A model generated the notes under the pieces. That model had not been told where the DNA came from. It ran no database searches and saw only the letters and a list, made by a program, of their open reading frames with translations. DNA of 64,000 nucleotides from Candidatus Methylospira mobilis (GTDB lineage: Bacteria; Pseudomonadota; Gammaproteobacteria; Methylococcales; Methylococcaceae), in contig NZ_CP044205.1 of assembly GCF_009498235.1 (NCBI RefSeq), forward strand, positions 1,359,716 to 1,423,715, read 5' to 3'. Made by a program: the position numbers and the translations under genes. How positions within the stretch are numbered: position 1 is the stretch's first letter; each line of letters begins with the position of its first letter. Below are positions 34,296 to 45,091 of the stretch, in pieces.

Positions 34296-37000
34296 TTGCG
34301 AGGGAAACCGCCCAGTTGCTTCGACTGATAACGGGCCCGTTTCTGGTGGTCGACGGAGCCTGCGAGGTTGTTTTCGCCAATCAATCCTTCTGCGAACTGC
34401 TTAAATGGGAAAAAGGCCGGTTGATCGGCCGCTCTTTCATGGAACTGGTCGCGGAGCCACGGGAAAAAACCAGACAGACCTTGAAACTGTTTTTCGGCAG
34501 CGGCGAGTGGCTGGTGGGCCGCTTGTCTCTGCATAAGGGCGATGGGAGCAGACTGGAGTTCCCGTGCAAGGGGTGCGTGATGCAACGGCCATCCCCCGGA
34601 CAGCAGCTTTTGGTCATTATTCAATTCGACGAACCTATTCAGTTTCAGGCATTGGTCCAAAAAGTCGAGGAGCTCAACACCGAAATCCGGCGCAGGCGGC
34701 TGGTCGAAGAGCAACTGCGGGAACGCTCCGTCAAACTTGAACAGGAAGAGGATGCATTACGCGAAAGTGAACACTTCCTCAGTTGTGTAATAGACCACAT
34801 TCCCAATTTACTATTTGTAAAAGACGCCAATGACCTGTGTTTTGTTAGGTTTAATAAAGCCGGAGAAGCGTTGCTTGGCTATACGCGCGAAGAGTTGCTG
34901 GGAAAAAACGATTATGATTTTTTTCCAAAAGCGCAGGCGGACTTTTTCGTAGCGAAAGACCGGGCGATTCTCGACAGCGCCGAGCCGCTGGATATACCGG
35001 AAGAGCCTATCAGTACGAGACTGCTGGGTCTGCGTTATTTGCATACGAAAAAAATTCCTATTTTTGCCGGTGACGGGAGCCCTCGTTATCTTCTCGGTAT
35101 TTCAGAGGACATCACCGAACGCAAGCGGGAGAAGGATGCTTTACGCGAAAACGAGGAGAAGTTGCGCAGTCTCTACGAACTCTCGCCCCTGGGTATTGCA
35201 TTGACGGATATGAATGGGCGTTATGTGGAGTTCAACGAATCGTTCCGGCGCATCTGCGGTTATAGCGAGGAGGAGTTGAAGACGCTGGACTACTGGACCC
35301 TGACACCCAGGAAATACGAGGCGGACGAGGCGCGGCATTTGGAATCGCTCGCAGGTACAGGGCGCTACGGCCCCTACGAAAAAGAGTATGTGCGCAAGGA
35401 CGGCAGCCTGATTCCTCTCCGTTTCAACGGAATATTGGTTACGGGACGCGACGGCCGGATGTACATCTGGTCCATTGTCGAAGACATCACCGAAAGCAAG
35501 CGGGCGGAAATGGAGTTGCGGGCAGCATCGCTGTATTCACGCAGCCTGATTGAGGCAAGCATCGATCCGTTGGTGACCATCAGCCCGGAGGGGAAAATTA
35601 CAGACGTTAATCTGGCTACCGAGGCCATTACCGGCAGGAAGCGTTCCGAGTTGATTGACACCGATTTCGCCGACAACTTTACCGAGCCGGACAAGGCGCG
35701 TGCGGGCTATCGGCAAGTATTCGCCAGGGGCTTCGTTCGTGACTTTCCACTGACCCTGCGCCATATCTCCGGAAAGGAAACCGAAGTGAACTATAACGCC
35801 AGCGTCTACCTCAACGAAGAGGGTGAAGTGGCGGGGGTGTTTGCCGCCGCGCGCGATATCACCGAACACAAGCGGGCGGAAGCGGCCCGGACGCAGCTGG
35901 CGGCCATCGTGGAGTTTTCCAACGATGCGATTATCGGAAAAACGCCGGACGGCATTATTACCAGCTGGAACAAAGGCGCCGAGAGAATTTACGGCTATTC
36001 CGCAGATGAAGTCCTGGGTAAGTCGATCACCTTGCTGGGACCCGAACGCCATGCCGAAATCCACGGGCTGCTGGAAACGATACGCAAGGGCGGCACCGTC
36101 GTAAACCACGAGACTGAGCGAGTCTGCAAGGGTGGGGCCCTGATCCACGTCGCTCTCACTCTTTCGCCGATCAGAGACGCTTCCGGCAATATCTCCGGCA
36201 TATCCACCATCGCACGCGACATTACCGAGCGCAGGCAGGCGGAAACCGAGTTGCGCGCGCTCAAGAATGAACTTGAACAGCGTGTAGTCGAACGCACCCG
36301 GCAACTCGAAGCCGCCAACAAGGAGCTCGAAGCTTTTGCATATTCCGTTTCGCACGACTTGCGCACGCCGTTGCGCGCCATAGACGGATTTTCCCGTATC
36401 CTGCTGGATGAGTATCCCGGCAAGCTGGATAAAGAAGGCAGACGGCTGCTTAATGTGGTGAGGGACAATACCTGCAGAATGGGGCAACTCATCGACGACA
36501 TGCTGAAGTTCTCCCGCACAGGTCGTGTGGAGCTGACTTTATCCCTTATAGACATGGAGAGACTGGCCCATGAGGTTTTCGAAGAACTTCGTCCTGCTGG
36601 CGCCGGCGACAGGCTGCAGCTGGAAATAGAGGCGATTCCCCCGGCTATGGGCGACAGCGCCATGATGCGTCAGGTTTTTGTCAATTTGCTGTCCAATGCG
36701 ATCAAGTTCAGCCATTCCAGGGATATCGCCAGAATCAAGGTGGGTGGTTCCATTGCAGGGAGTGAAGCTGTTTATTATGTGATGGATAATGGTGTAGGCT
36801 TTGACAACCAATATGTCGATAAACTGTTCGGCGTGTTTCAGCGCCTGCATAGCGTGAACGAGTTCGAGGGAACGGGTATCGGACTCGCGATAGTCAAACG
36901 CATCATCACCCGTCACGGCGGACGGGTTTGGGCTGAAGGAGAGGTTGGCAGGGGCGCAACGGTACATTTCACCTTACCGGTCAGAGTATGTGCTGATTAA
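34292..37000 (+). CDS. Multi-PAS phytochrome-type histidine kinase
   Basis: Start at the ATG at 34292, overlapping the MetOD1 gene by 4 bases; 902 residues. It carries an N-terminal PAS-like segment (about 1-110), a coiled coil, then four PAS domains with PAC endings ([43 protein letters not shown]). HisKA ([21 protein letters not shown]) and HATPase ([32 protein letters not shown]) follow. The kinase core is of the bacteriophytochrome class that pairs with single-domain Rcp1-like receivers, and one is encoded next. Confidence 0.9.
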   Translation: MIARETAQLLRLITGPFLVVDGACEVVFANQSFCELLKWEKGRLIGRSFMELVAEPREKTRQTLKLFFGSGEWLVGRLSLHKGDGSRLEFPCKGCVMQRPSPGQQLLVIIQFDEPIQFQALVQKVEELNTEIRRRRLVEEQLRERSVKLEQEEDALRESEHFLSCVIDHIPNLLFVKDANDLCFVRFNKAGEALLGYTREELLGKNDYDFFPKAQADFFVAKDRAILDSAEPLDIPEEPISTRLLGLRYLHTKKIPIFAGDGSPRYLLGISEDITERKREKDALRENEEKLRSLYELSPLGIALTDMNGRYVEFNESFRRICGYSEEELKTLDYWTLTPRKYEADEARHLESLAGTGRYGPYEKEYVRKDGSLIPLRFNGILVTGRDGRMYIWSIVEDITESKRAEMELRAASLYSRSLIEASIDPLVTISPEGKITDVNLATEAITGRKRSELIDTDFADNFTEPDKARAGYRQVFARGFVRDFPLTLRHISGKETEVNYNASVYLNEEGEVAGVFAAARDITEHKRAEAARTQLAAIVEFSNDAIIGKTPDGIITSWNKGAERIYGYSADEVLGKSITLLGPERHAEIHGLLETIRKGGTVVNHETERVCKGGALIHVALTLSPIRDASGNISGISTIARDITERRQAETELRALKNELEQRVVERTRQLEAANKELEAFAYSVSHDLRTPLRAIDGFSRILLDEYPGKLDKEGRRLLNVVRDNTCRMGQLIDDMLKFSRTGRVELTLSLIDMERLAHEVFEELRPAGAGDRLQLEIEAIPPAMGDSAMMRQVFVNLLSNAIKFSHSRDIARIKVGGSIAGSEAVYYVMDNGVGFDNQYVDKLFGVFQRLHSVNEFEGTGIGLAIVKRIITRHGGRVWAEGEVGRGATVHFTLPVRVCAD

Positions 37001-37089
37001 CTCGAAATAAGCTGGCGCCGGTAAACCCACTAGTGTGGGCTGAATTATTGCTGAACGGGACAAATCTGTGTTTATAAAGGAAAATATAT

Positions 37090-37545
37090 ATGGATGATGC
37101 AGTAAAAGAAGTTGAAATCCTGCTGGTTGAAGACAATCCGACCGATGCGGAACTGGCGATACGGGCGCTTAAAAAAAACAATTTCGCCAATAAACTGGTA
37201 TGGGTAAAAGATGGCGCGGAAGCATTGGATTTCCTTTTCGCTACCGGAGCCTATAGCGGACGCCAGGTGACAAATGGCCCCAAGGTGATTCTGCTGGACC
37301 TGCGCCTGCCCAAGGTGGACGGTATGGAAGTGCTGCGCCGGATCAAGGACGATGAGCGTACCCGTATTATCCCTGTGGTGGTGCTGACCTCTTCCACTGA
37401 GGACAGAGATGTCGCGGAAAGTTACCAGCTCGGCGTCAACAGCTATATCAGCAAACCTCTGGAATTCGACCAGTTCGCCAAGACAGTATCCGAACTGGGA
37501 CTGTACTGGCTGCTGGTGAATCGCCCGCCGCTTGCCGCGAAGTAG
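37090..37545 (+). CDS. Rcp1-like single-domain response regulator
   Basis: This 151-residue protein is a lone receiver: acidic pocket [13 protein letters not shown], phospho-Asp in [13 protein letters not shown], Thr/Ser in [12 protein letters not shown], and Lys in [13 protein letters not shown]. The insert after the first helices ([13 protein letters not shown]) is typical of Rcp1 partners of phytochrome kinases. It sits 90 bases after the multi-PAS kinase, its presumed phosphodonor, and 3 bases before the next kinase gene. Confidence 0.92.
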   Translation: MDDAVKEVEILLVEDNPTDAELAIRALKKNNFANKLVWVKDGAEALDFLFATGAYSGRQVTNGPKVILLDLRLPKVDGMEVLRRIKDDERTRIIPVVVLTSSTEDRDVAESYQLGVNSYISKPLEFDQFAKTVSELGLYWLLVNRPPLAAK

Positions 37546-37547
37546 CC

Positions 37548-39887
37548 GTGGCGCAGACCGCCATGAATCGGGGGGCGCGTGTCCTGATGTTGGAGGACTC
37601 GCTTACTGACGCGGAATTGGCTGAGCGCGAACTGCGCAAGTCGGGTATGACTTTCAGTTCAATGCGCGTGGATACTCGTGATGCGTTCATCCGGGCGCTG
37701 GATGACTTCCGTCCGGATATTGTGCTGTCCGACTACAAACTGCCCGATTTCGACGGCATGACCGCGCTGGAAATTGTGCGCGGCAACCACCCTGACGTGC
37801 CGGTGATCATGGTCACCGGCGCGCTTAGCGACATCGAAGCGGTGAAGCTGATCCAGGCGGGGGCCAAGGATTATGTACTGAAAGACGGGTTGGCGCGGCT
37901 GGCGTCGTCCGTCCGTCAGGCGTTGTCTGCAGAGCGGGGTATTCGCGCGCGCAAGGCGGCGGAGAAAGCGCTGAGGGAGAGCGAGGAGCGCTTTCGCTCT
38001 CTGGTGGAAAGCACCAGCGACTGGATATGGGAGATCAACGCGCAGGCGGTCTACACCTATGCCAGTCCCCAGGTGTTTGACCTGCTGGGTTACAGCGTTG
38101 GGGAGATTCTCGGCAAGACGCCATTCGATCTGATGCCGCCAGCTGAATCGGGGCGGGTCAAGGCGGTATTCAATGACATCGCCAGTGAGAAGAAGCCGTT
38201 CCGTCTTTTGGAAAACGCCAATCTGCACAAGGATGGCAGGGTGGTTTTTCTGGAAAGCAGCGCTACCCCTATATTTGACGCCGAGGGCAGGCTGAAGGGG
38301 TATCGCGGAATTGACCGTGACATTACCGAACGGAAGCGTGTCGAGGAAAATTTCAGGCGTTACAAGGATCAGCTGGAGGAAACGGTAAGGCAACGTACGG
38401 AGGAGTTGCAGCTGGCGCGCGATGCGGCCGAGGCGGCCAACAAGGCCAAGAGCCTGTTTCTTGCCAACATGAGCCACGAGTTGCGCACACCGATGAATGC
38501 CATACTCGGCTTCTCTCATATGATGCGCCGCGACCCGCATCTGACCGAAAGTCAGCGTGAAAATCTCAATATCATCAATCGTAGCGGCGAGCATTTGCTG
38601 AGTTTGATCAATGATGTGCTGGAAATGGCAAAAATCGAGTCTGGACACCTGCAGTTGGAAATAGCTCCATTCGATTTGGGCGGCATGGTGCGGGAAGTTG
38701 TCGAGATGATGCGATTGCGCGCAGAAGAAAAGGGCTTGCAGCTGGCGCTCGATCTGGCCTCCTCTTTTCCGCGAAATATCAGGGGCGATGAAGCGCGGAT
38801 ACGCCAGATTCTGGTCAATCTGGTCAGCAACGCTGTGAAATTCACCAAACAGGGTCAGGTTACTGTCCGTCTCGGCGTCGAGTGCAATTCCAATTTCAAT
38901 CAACATTTACGAATCGAGGTCGAAGACACCGGCCCCGGTATCAGCCAGCAAGATCAGCAGCGTCTGTTCCATCCTTTCGTGCAATTGGCGGATGGCGGAG
39001 AACAAAAGGGCACCGGACTGGGTTTGAGTATCTCTCGTCAGTTTGCTCAGTTGATGGGCGGTGACATAGGCGTCGACAGCACAGCCGGGAAAGGGGCATT
39101 GTTCTGGGTTGACTTGCCGGTGGAGCTGGTGAGCGCTGCCGACGTTTTCAAGCCGGAGAAACGCGGCGAAGTGGCGGGACTTGCTCCTGGGCAGCCAAGC
39201 TATCGCATACTGATCGCCGAGGATCAGCAAGAAAACCAGTTATTGCTCGGCAAGCTAATGACCGGCCTTGGTCTCGAAGTGAAAGCGACCGGGACCGGCG
39301 AGCAATGTGTGAAACTCTTCCAGGATTGGCATCCGGATCTCATTTGGATGGACAGGCGCATGCCGGTTATGGATGGGGATGAAGCCGCCCGGCGCATCCG
39401 TCAATTGCCGGAGGGCCAATCGGTGAAGATCGTCGCCGTAACCGCTTCGGTTTTTAGCGAAGAGCAGCAGGAACTGCTTGATGCGGGGATGAACGATATC
39501 GTGCATAAGCCCTACCGCTTCGAAGAAATCTATGACAGTCTTGCGCGGCAACTGGGCATCAAATATCGCTATCATGCCGAGGTCGAGGAACACAATATTC
39601 CAGTGGTTCTGACGCCGGCGATGCTGGCCGTATTGCCGGCCGCAGTGCGTCAACAGCTCAGGGAAGCGCTGGAAAGCTTGGATAGCGGGCGCATCACGGC
39701 TATAATCCGGCAGATAGGCGAGTGCGATGCGCATCTGGGGCGTAAGTTGTCCGGCCTGGTGGAGTATTTCGATTATCCTGCTATATTGAACTCGCTCGGC
39801 CGGACCGCCGACCTTTCGGTCGCGTCAGCGTCGCTATCGCACCCTGGGCATCAACCGGATGCCCAATGTTTTAAACCGCCTGTGTAA
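37548..39887 (+). CDS. REC-PAS hybrid histidine kinase B
   Basis: A GTG start 3 bases after the receiver gene gives 779 residues; the ATG at 37563 is an alternative. Order: receiver (MLEDSLTDAELAE, phospho-Asp in IVLSDYKLPDFDG), PAS (about 145-265), HisKA (FLANMSHELRTPMNAILGFSHMM), HATPase (LVSNAVKFTKQG, GTGLGLSIS), second receiver (ILIAEDQQENQLLL, LIWMDRRMPVMDG) and a C-terminal helical domain. It is a multistep phosphorelay kinase with input and output receivers, paralogous to kinase A. Confidence 0.9.
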   Translation: MAQTAMNRGARVLMLEDSLTDAELAERELRKSGMTFSSMRVDTRDAFIRALDDFRPDIVLSDYKLPDFDGMTALEIVRGNHPDVPVIMVTGALSDIEAVKLIQAGAKDYVLKDGLARLASSVRQALSAERGIRARKAAEKALRESEERFRSLVESTSDWIWEINAQAVYTYASPQVFDLLGYSVGEILGKTPFDLMPPAESGRVKAVFNDIASEKKPFRLLENANLHKDGRVVFLESSATPIFDAEGRLKGYRGIDRDITERKRVEENFRRYKDQLEETVRQRTEELQLARDAAEAANKAKSLFLANMSHELRTPMNAILGFSHMMRRDPHLTESQRENLNIINRSGEHLLSLINDVLEMAKIESGHLQLEIAPFDLGGMVREVVEMMRLRAEEKGLQLALDLASSFPRNIRGDEARIRQILVNLVSNAVKFTKQGQVTVRLGVECNSNFNQHLRIEVEDTGPGISQQDQQRLFHPFVQLADGGEQKGTGLGLSISRQFAQLMGGDIGVDSTAGKGALFWVDLPVELVSAADVFKPEKRGEVAGLAPGQPSYRILIAEDQQENQLLLGKLMTGLGLEVKATGTGEQCVKLFQDWHPDLIWMDRRMPVMDGDEAARRIRQLPEGQSVKIVAVTASVFSEEQQELLDAGMNDIVHKPYRFEEIYDSLARQLGIKYRYHAEVEEHNIPVVLTPAMLAVLPAAVRQQLREALESLDSGRITAIIRQIGECDAHLGRKLSGLVEYFDYPAILNSLGRTADLSVASASLSHPGHQPDAQCFKPPV

Positions 39888-39979
39888 AAAGCCTTGTTTT
39901 GCCTGTTTCCGGCCGGTTTTGATTAAATTCATGCTTCACAAGCCGGCAGTATTGGCGGATAGGTTGCGGGGTTGCTTTG

Positions 39980-41314
39980 CTAACCGGTTGTTGTATCAGG
40001 GCTGGCGACGTTATGCGGTCCGTCACAAGGCTGGGCGAAATAACTGAAACGGTTACGGCCCGCATTTTTGGCTTCATACATCGCTCTTTCGGCATTATAG
40101 AGCAGCTCTTTGATGGTAACGGCGTCGTTTGGATAAAAGGCTATGCCGATGCTGGCTGAAAGGCGGGTTGTTTCGTCTCCCGATGCGTAAGGCTGGTTCA
40201 ATGCTTGAATAATTTTCTGGGCGACGCGTTCGATATTGGTTGGGACGGCTATTTCAGGCAGAATAACGGCAAACTCATCGCCGTCCAACCTCGCGACGGT
40301 ATCCGATTCGCGCACGCTTGCGCCAATGCGGCGCGCGGCTTCTATCAGCAAACTGTCGCCTTCGTCATATCCCAAATGTTCATTTATCTCCTTGAGGCGG
40401 TCGATGTCTATAAGAAATAACGCCAGGGACATATCCGCCCCAGCCGAATCTTCGACACCTTGCTTCAGCCGTTCATGGAACATCTGCCGGTTGGGTAGTT
40501 GCGTCAGGCCGTCGAAATGCGTCTGACGCCACGTCAGTTCTTCCGCCAGCTTGCGTTCGGAGAGGTCGCGCACGACTGCCTGCAGAATGGGCTTACTCTC
40601 CAGTATCGTCCTGCTCAGCATTACTTCTGCAGGAAAGCTTGCGCCGGTATCGGCACGCTCGAATACCCAATCAAAATGTTGATTGCCTTCGTTCAGGGCC
40701 TGGGCGATCTTCTGGTCGGCCAGCGTTCTGGAATTGGCGCCGCAGGGTTGCTCCGGCGGAGACAAGTCGGCGAGGTGCAAATAAAACGCTTCCTGGCTGG
40801 CGCAACCGAAAACTGTCAAGGTCGCTTCGTTACAGTCGAAAACGCTTTGCTCATCCAGCAGCATGACCGCATCAACGGTCGAATCATAAAGCGTGCGAAA
40901 CCTGCTCTCCGATCGGCATAAGGCATCTTCCAGTTTCACTCGATGCAGCGCATTGCGAATGCAGTGTGCCAAGCCATTGTGGCCGAAATCGCCCTTCACC
41001 AAGTAGTCGGTAGCCCCTGCGTCCAGCATTTTCTGGCAGAAATCGGTTTGGTCTGGCGCGGTTAATGCGATGATGGGAATACGCTTCGCCGATTGCCGCG
41101 CGATGCGGACGGTTTCCAGGGCTTCCGTTTCGGCGTGCGGCAGATCCAGAAGTAAAACATCGTAGCTTGATTCAACTTCCTCTTGCAGCGCTTCGCGCAA
41201 CGAACAGATCCGGGTAACATCAAAATGCATACGCGCAAACCGATGCAGCGAGATTTGTATATCGCCGGCTTCGGTTTCTATCGACAGTACACGGATGAGT
41301 TCGGTTTCGCTCAT
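39980..41314 (-). CDS. REC-PAS-GGDEF diguanylate cyclase
   Basis: This 444-residue protein has a receiver-like domain (about 1-125; the phospho-Asp lies in DVLLLDLPHAE and the loop differs from the norm), a PAS domain (about 135-255) and a GGDEF domain (about 265-430). The active site reads LDGDEF, with Asp replacing the first Gly, a common functional variant. RESD five residues upstream forms the inhibitory I-site. It should make cyclic di-GMP, opposing the nearby HD-GYP proteins. It converges on the kinase operon. Confidence 0.9.
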   Translation of the reverse strand: MSETELIRVLSIETEAGDIQISLHRFARMHFDVTRICSLREALQEEVESSYDVLLLDLPHAETEALETVRIARQSAKRIPIIALTAPDQTDFCQKMLDAGATDYLVKGDFGHNGLAHCIRNALHRVKLEDALCRSESRFRTLYDSTVDAVMLLDEQSVFDCNEATLTVFGCASQEAFYLHLADLSPPEQPCGANSRTLADQKIAQALNEGNQHFDWVFERADTGASFPAEVMLSRTILESKPILQAVVRDLSERKLAEELTWRQTHFDGLTQLPNRQMFHERLKQGVEDSAGADMSLALFLIDIDRLKEINEHLGYDEGDSLLIEAARRIGASVRESDTVARLDGDEFAVILPEIAVPTNIERVAQKIIQALNQPYASGDETTRLSASIGIAFYPNDAVTIKELLYNAERAMYEAKNAGRNRFSYFAQPCDGPHNVASPDTTTG

Positions 41315-41676
41315 TAATCATCTCCAAGCGATACGGAAAAGCAGGCTGGTAATCGCTACGTTTAAGGTTAGGGTGCAAATGCCGCTCCTGTTTCACAATC
41401 CAAGCCTTTCCGGACTGAAGTAGAGGGTAAGCGTTCGTTTTGCTGTTTGCACCATGCCATATGGGCGCAAGGAATATTCCTGAATCCGTGGTCGATTCCG
41501 GGAATATTCATGGAATTCATATGGATGCGCCGCTTTTCGCTTCACCCAAAATGAACGTTGATTTCTTATGAAATCATACTGTTGACTCTAACTACCACGG
41601 ACTCAGGATATTGTCTTTACATTATAATATTATCCGGTCTCTTCGCTCAAATGGTTTGTGCGCCTGGGTGTTCCGC
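41315..41676. other. Intergenic region upstream of the cyclase gene
   Basis: About 360 bases holding the presumed promoter of the cyclase gene. I see no gene or clear repeat. ATTCCTGAATCC and GGGAATATTC-like half-sites near 41475-41510 form a loose dyad of unknown meaning. Confidence 0.45.
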
Positions 41677-41790
41677 CATATTAAAAAGTCCCGGATGAAG
41701 CGCAAACAGCTCCATGTCTTGATAGACCTGTTGATCCTTGGCATCTGTGCGGTCAGCAGGGGAGCGGGGAGGGATGAAGTGTTCCTGCAA
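41677..41790 (+). pseudogene. Fragment of an ISAs1-family transposase
   Basis: The translated stretch RMKRKQLHVLIDLLILGICA, continuing VSRGAG, resembles the N-terminal block of ISAs1 (H-repeat) transposases: D-P-R, R-K-x-H-x-L, D-I-L, I-C-A-V, G-A-D. The similarity stops after about 40 residues and no DDE core follows. It is a short degraded remnant, and the identification is tentative. Confidence 0.4.
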
Positions 41791-41920
41791 AAACTGGATT
41801 TTCACGTCAGATTTCGCAAAAAATGGCGATACTTTCGGTGTTGTACTGCTGTACCGAAGTTGCCATGCCACGCATAGAAAAAAGCATGGCAACTCGGCCG
41901 CAATAACGAAGCGGTATTTC

Positions 41921-43843
41921 CTACTGCTTTATACACGAATCCGGATAGGCGTTAGGCGCAATAAGAGGGGTCATCCTTCCGTTCGCAAAGTCGTATACGC
42001 CGCAGTCCGACGCGTCGTATTTTATCAACATGGGAATAGCGTCGGTGAATACACTTTTATCGGCGAACATGCTGGTAAAGTCTGTGCTGGTTGACATTGC
42101 TCCGAATAATGTCGTCAGATCCTTCCATGTGTATGCGAATAATGAATTATGTGGAAGGTCGCAGTAGGTTTGTCCGGCAATGTAGGAATTCTCAGATGTA
42201 TTCTTTGATGCCTGTATGTACTCAATCGATTGTAGATAATACTTATGACGGTTTTGGCTGTTCCGCTTAAGCTGGCCTTTCGTATCTTTCTTCCATTCAG
42301 GGTTTTCAGAAGTTTCCAAAGAACATTCGTACGCGCCGTTGATGGCGCTGGTGCTGAATTTAAACGGGTCGGCTACTTCGCCCTGGTTGGTGATATTGAT
42401 TCCCAGCGGTCCGACCGCCTGTCGGTAATCCTTGGCTGTTTTTTCCGGAAGCGGCGTCCCGTAATTATATAAAGCGCCTGGCTTGTAACTGCCAATGAAC
42501 ATGGCGTGTATCGAAGGTTTTGGCGGATCTGGCGTCATATAAAAATAAACAGCCGAAGCCAGTATCAAATATCCATCGCGCGCAACGTGATCCGGGTATT
42601 TCAGTAAAAAGTCCGGGTCGCCGAGCATGACTGCAGAAAAGTTTGCGTAGTTGCTGGGATGGCTTAATTGGTGCAAACCCCTGCCGTAATAGCATACTTG
42701 ATAATTGTCCAAAAGCTTTTGATCATTGCCGCCGTAACTCGTATAACACCAGTTGGTTGTCGTGATCGGTTTAAACTCGTATGCGTAGCTTTCCTGGTTG
42801 TTTTCACGGCTTGCAGACAATATTTGCCTGTTTTCAGGGTATTTGATTTGGTCTACGATGGTATCGTGACCGCCGGTTTCTTGCGCGGCATGACCGAACA
42901 TGGCTGCAATTTCTCTTCTGCACGTATCGATCGATACGTTACCCTTATCCGAGGCGGAAGGGTCGCCGCAAAAGTGCGGATATCTTGCAATAACCTTAAG
43001 CAAGTTTTCGTAACTCAACGTTTGGGTCAACACAGGGCCGCCGCCGTTTTCAACAAAAATATCCTGCCAGTTCTTCTCTATGGATTTTTTATTTGCCTCA
43101 CTGTTTTTTGCATTTTTCTGTGTTACTTCCGTAAGGTATTTTGTGTACATATTCCATGACTCTATTGGAAATGCCTGCATGACGTTCTGCACATTATATT
43201 GATTATTACCCATATTGCCTGCATCGACGGCAGGCTGGCAGGGTAGCGCATAAGCTGCCGACAATTGCTTGAGGATATAATCTTTTTGAGTTTGCGAAAG
43301 CGATGAAAAATTCGTCGCTACGGATTCACGGCTTTTGATGTCTCCGTTGTTAAACAGATAGTCAATATCCTTGCGGCTTTTGAATAATGCGTCGGCCTGC
43401 AGTGGCGTATAAAATGAAGGGCACGTCGGTACAGGTTTATACGGCGGCGGTCCTGGCGGTACGATAGTATTTTCCACTTTTTGCCATAAGCCGGCTTTGC
43501 CTGGTATATCCCCAGGGTTGGCCCACCACTGATTCTGATATATCGCGCCTTGATAGCAGATTTTAGTAAATGCCGTGGCATATACTTTGGCTTCCCAGGC
43601 TGGAAAGTCCGAGCAGCGCTTTTCTTCGAAAAGAGCCCAGGGCCCTTGCGTTTCCGAAGGCGTCATGCCTGGTTCCACCCAGTACATGGCGCGCCATTTT
43701 TTTCCGCCGTACATGACATCCGCAAGCTTTTTGTATGTTTGGGACGGGTCGTAATTCGGTACGGTTGCAGCCAAAACCGGCCCGCCAAATAAACAGCATA
43801 AAGCGAATAGAGCGATTAGGTGTTGTCGGTGTTTTTTTTTCAC
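41921..43843 (-). CDS. Secreted GH19 chitinase with chitin-binding modules
   Basis: The 640-residue protein starts with a signal peptide (LIALFALCCLFGGPVLAATV). Two carbohydrate-binding type 5/12 modules follow (YDPSQTYKKLADVMYGGKKWRAMYWVEPG and VYATAFTKICYQGAIYQNQWWANPGDIPG; Trp/Tyr residues bind chitin). A helical linker leads to the glycoside hydrolase 19 domain with FGHAAQETGGHD (catalytic Glu) and YYGRGLHQLSHPSNYANF. It cleaves beta-1,4-linked N-acetylglucosamine polymers by inversion. Being exported by Sec, it is a natural candidate for the T2SS encoded at 53777-62751. Confidence 0.9.
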   Translation of the reverse strand: MKKKHRQHLIALFALCCLFGGPVLAATVPNYDPSQTYKKLADVMYGGKKWRAMYWVEPGMTPSETQGPWALFEEKRCSDFPAWEAKVYATAFTKICYQGAIYQNQWWANPGDIPGKAGLWQKVENTIVPPGPPPYKPVPTCPSFYTPLQADALFKSRKDIDYLFNNGDIKSRESVATNFSSLSQTQKDYILKQLSAAYALPCQPAVDAGNMGNNQYNVQNVMQAFPIESWNMYTKYLTEVTQKNAKNSEANKKSIEKNWQDIFVENGGGPVLTQTLSYENLLKVIARYPHFCGDPSASDKGNVSIDTCRREIAAMFGHAAQETGGHDTIVDQIKYPENRQILSASRENNQESYAYEFKPITTTNWCYTSYGGNDQKLLDNYQVCYYGRGLHQLSHPSNYANFSAVMLGDPDFLLKYPDHVARDGYLILASAVYFYMTPDPPKPSIHAMFIGSYKPGALYNYGTPLPEKTAKDYRQAVGPLGINITNQGEVADPFKFSTSAINGAYECSLETSENPEWKKDTKGQLKRNSQNRHKYYLQSIEYIQASKNTSENSYIAGQTYCDLPHNSLFAYTWKDLTTLFGAMSTSTDFTSMFADKSVFTDAIPMLIKYDASDCGVYDFANGRMTPLIAPNAYPDSCIKQ

Positions 43844-44068
43844 ATGCGCCTCCTGTACGGATTAACTGCGTTACGGTATACGCCGACCGGTTGATCGGCT
43901 ACACGAGGGTTTTGAACTACGGGTTTTCTCAATCGACTGGGTTAGACGCAATTCATGCCTGAGCGCTCTTCTGTACGGTTGACGTTGGCGGGCCGGCGGT
44001 TGATTGGTTTGCCCGCGCTGTGAGCGGTACGAGGCGGTCGTCAAGTGCAAGTTTTCGTTTTCGGCGCA
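43844..44068. other. Intergenic region upstream of the chitinase
   Basis: Holds the chitinase promoter region and ribosome-binding site (GGAGGCGC just before the start on the minus strand). No further gene or repeat is seen. Confidence 0.5.
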
Positions 44069-44287
44069 TTATTGACAAGGCTCCGGTTTGTAAGGACAAC
44101 TCAATTGGGGAACGGTCTCATCGAGTTTACCATGGTTGATAAACTGCGCGGCGACCGGAATGATACCGTTGATAGGGTTGATTTGCTGATAAACGACGCC
44201 GTTTTTAACATATGCCGCGTTGATGCCCATCCACCCTGCTTGCGCATTTTGCGCGCTCAGCGCCGCGCATCGCTTTTAGTTTCCCGC
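44069..44287 (-). pseudogene. 3' fragment of an unknown gene next to the IS5 remnant
   Basis: On the minus strand an open stretch reads QNAQAGWMGINAAYVKNGVV, continuing YQQINPINGIIPVAAQFINHGKLDETVPQLSCPYKPEPCQ, then stop. The codon pattern and regular sequence look like the C-terminal end of a real protein, not IS5. Its upstream part is missing and replaced by the IS5 fragment. Product unknown. Confidence 0.4.
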
Positions 44288-44290
44288 GCT

Positions 44291-44868
44291 TTCCACTTTT
44301 GTTTTGGTCGAGGGCGGCGCTGCTATCAGCGTAGCGTCGACTATCGTTCCTTCGCGCATCATAACCCCTTCGCCTCCAGTAATGCATGAATGCGTTCCAG
44401 CATCACCGCAGCCAGCTTATGCTCTTCCAGCAGATGGCGGAAGGTCAATAGCGTGGCGGCGTCGGGTACGCGTTCATGCGTGAGGTCTATACCGGCAAAG
44501 CGGCAAAGTATTGGTATGTCATAAAGCGCGTCTTCGGTTCCTTCGTCTGGAAAGCCGGACCATTGCTGGATAAAATACAGCCGCAGCATCCTTTTTATCC
44601 CGATAGGCGGGCGGCCTCGCCCGGAAGCGGGATATACCGGCTGAATGATCTCAATCAGCTCGGACCAGGGAACTACCGATCCATCGGGTTCAAAAAAGTC
44701 TCGCGCCGCGTGATGCGGGATTTCTGCTGGAGAAGTAGGTCTGGGAGAGCGGTCTGTTTCATCATGCGCCTGGCGCCGTTACAGTGTAATATATTGATTG
44801 TTATATCATGATTAAATGTTATCAATAATAAATACATGGAAATAGGCGGCGATTAAATCAGTGTTTCC
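44291..44868 (-). mobile_element. IS5-family element, truncated and frameshifted
   Basis: From the ATG at 44765 the minus strand encodes MMKQTAL and then, after a frameshift near 44735, SPAEIPHHAARDFFEPDGS and on through RMLRLYFIQQWSGFPDEGTE to IVDATLIAAPPSTKTK, the N-terminal half of an IS5 transposase. The catalytic C-terminal half is absent. One terminal repeat remains at 44851-44868 (GATTAAATCAGTGTTTCC). The element is dead but its end sequence recurs at 7370, 7467 and 52021. Confidence 0.85.
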
Positions 44869-45091
44869 TTAATGGACGTTTACTTCATCGGACGATCGAG
44901 CAAACAGCGCCGATCAATGGCTGCTGCAAAAAGCGAGAACCATTTCTCGCGTACTGTTACTCAAACCATAAGCAGTCAAAATTTCGATGCCGATTAATAA
45001 GCTGAAAGACTTGGGTAAAATTTATCGCGCATGACTGGGTGGCTTTATGCGCGCAGCAACGATCTTATATTCAATATTCCAAGGAGCAATC

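Noticed and set aside
41611-41877. 88-codon frame as a real gene
   Set aside because: Only the middle 40 residues resemble a protein, an ISAs1 transposase start; the rest is not protein-like, so it is treated as a fragment.
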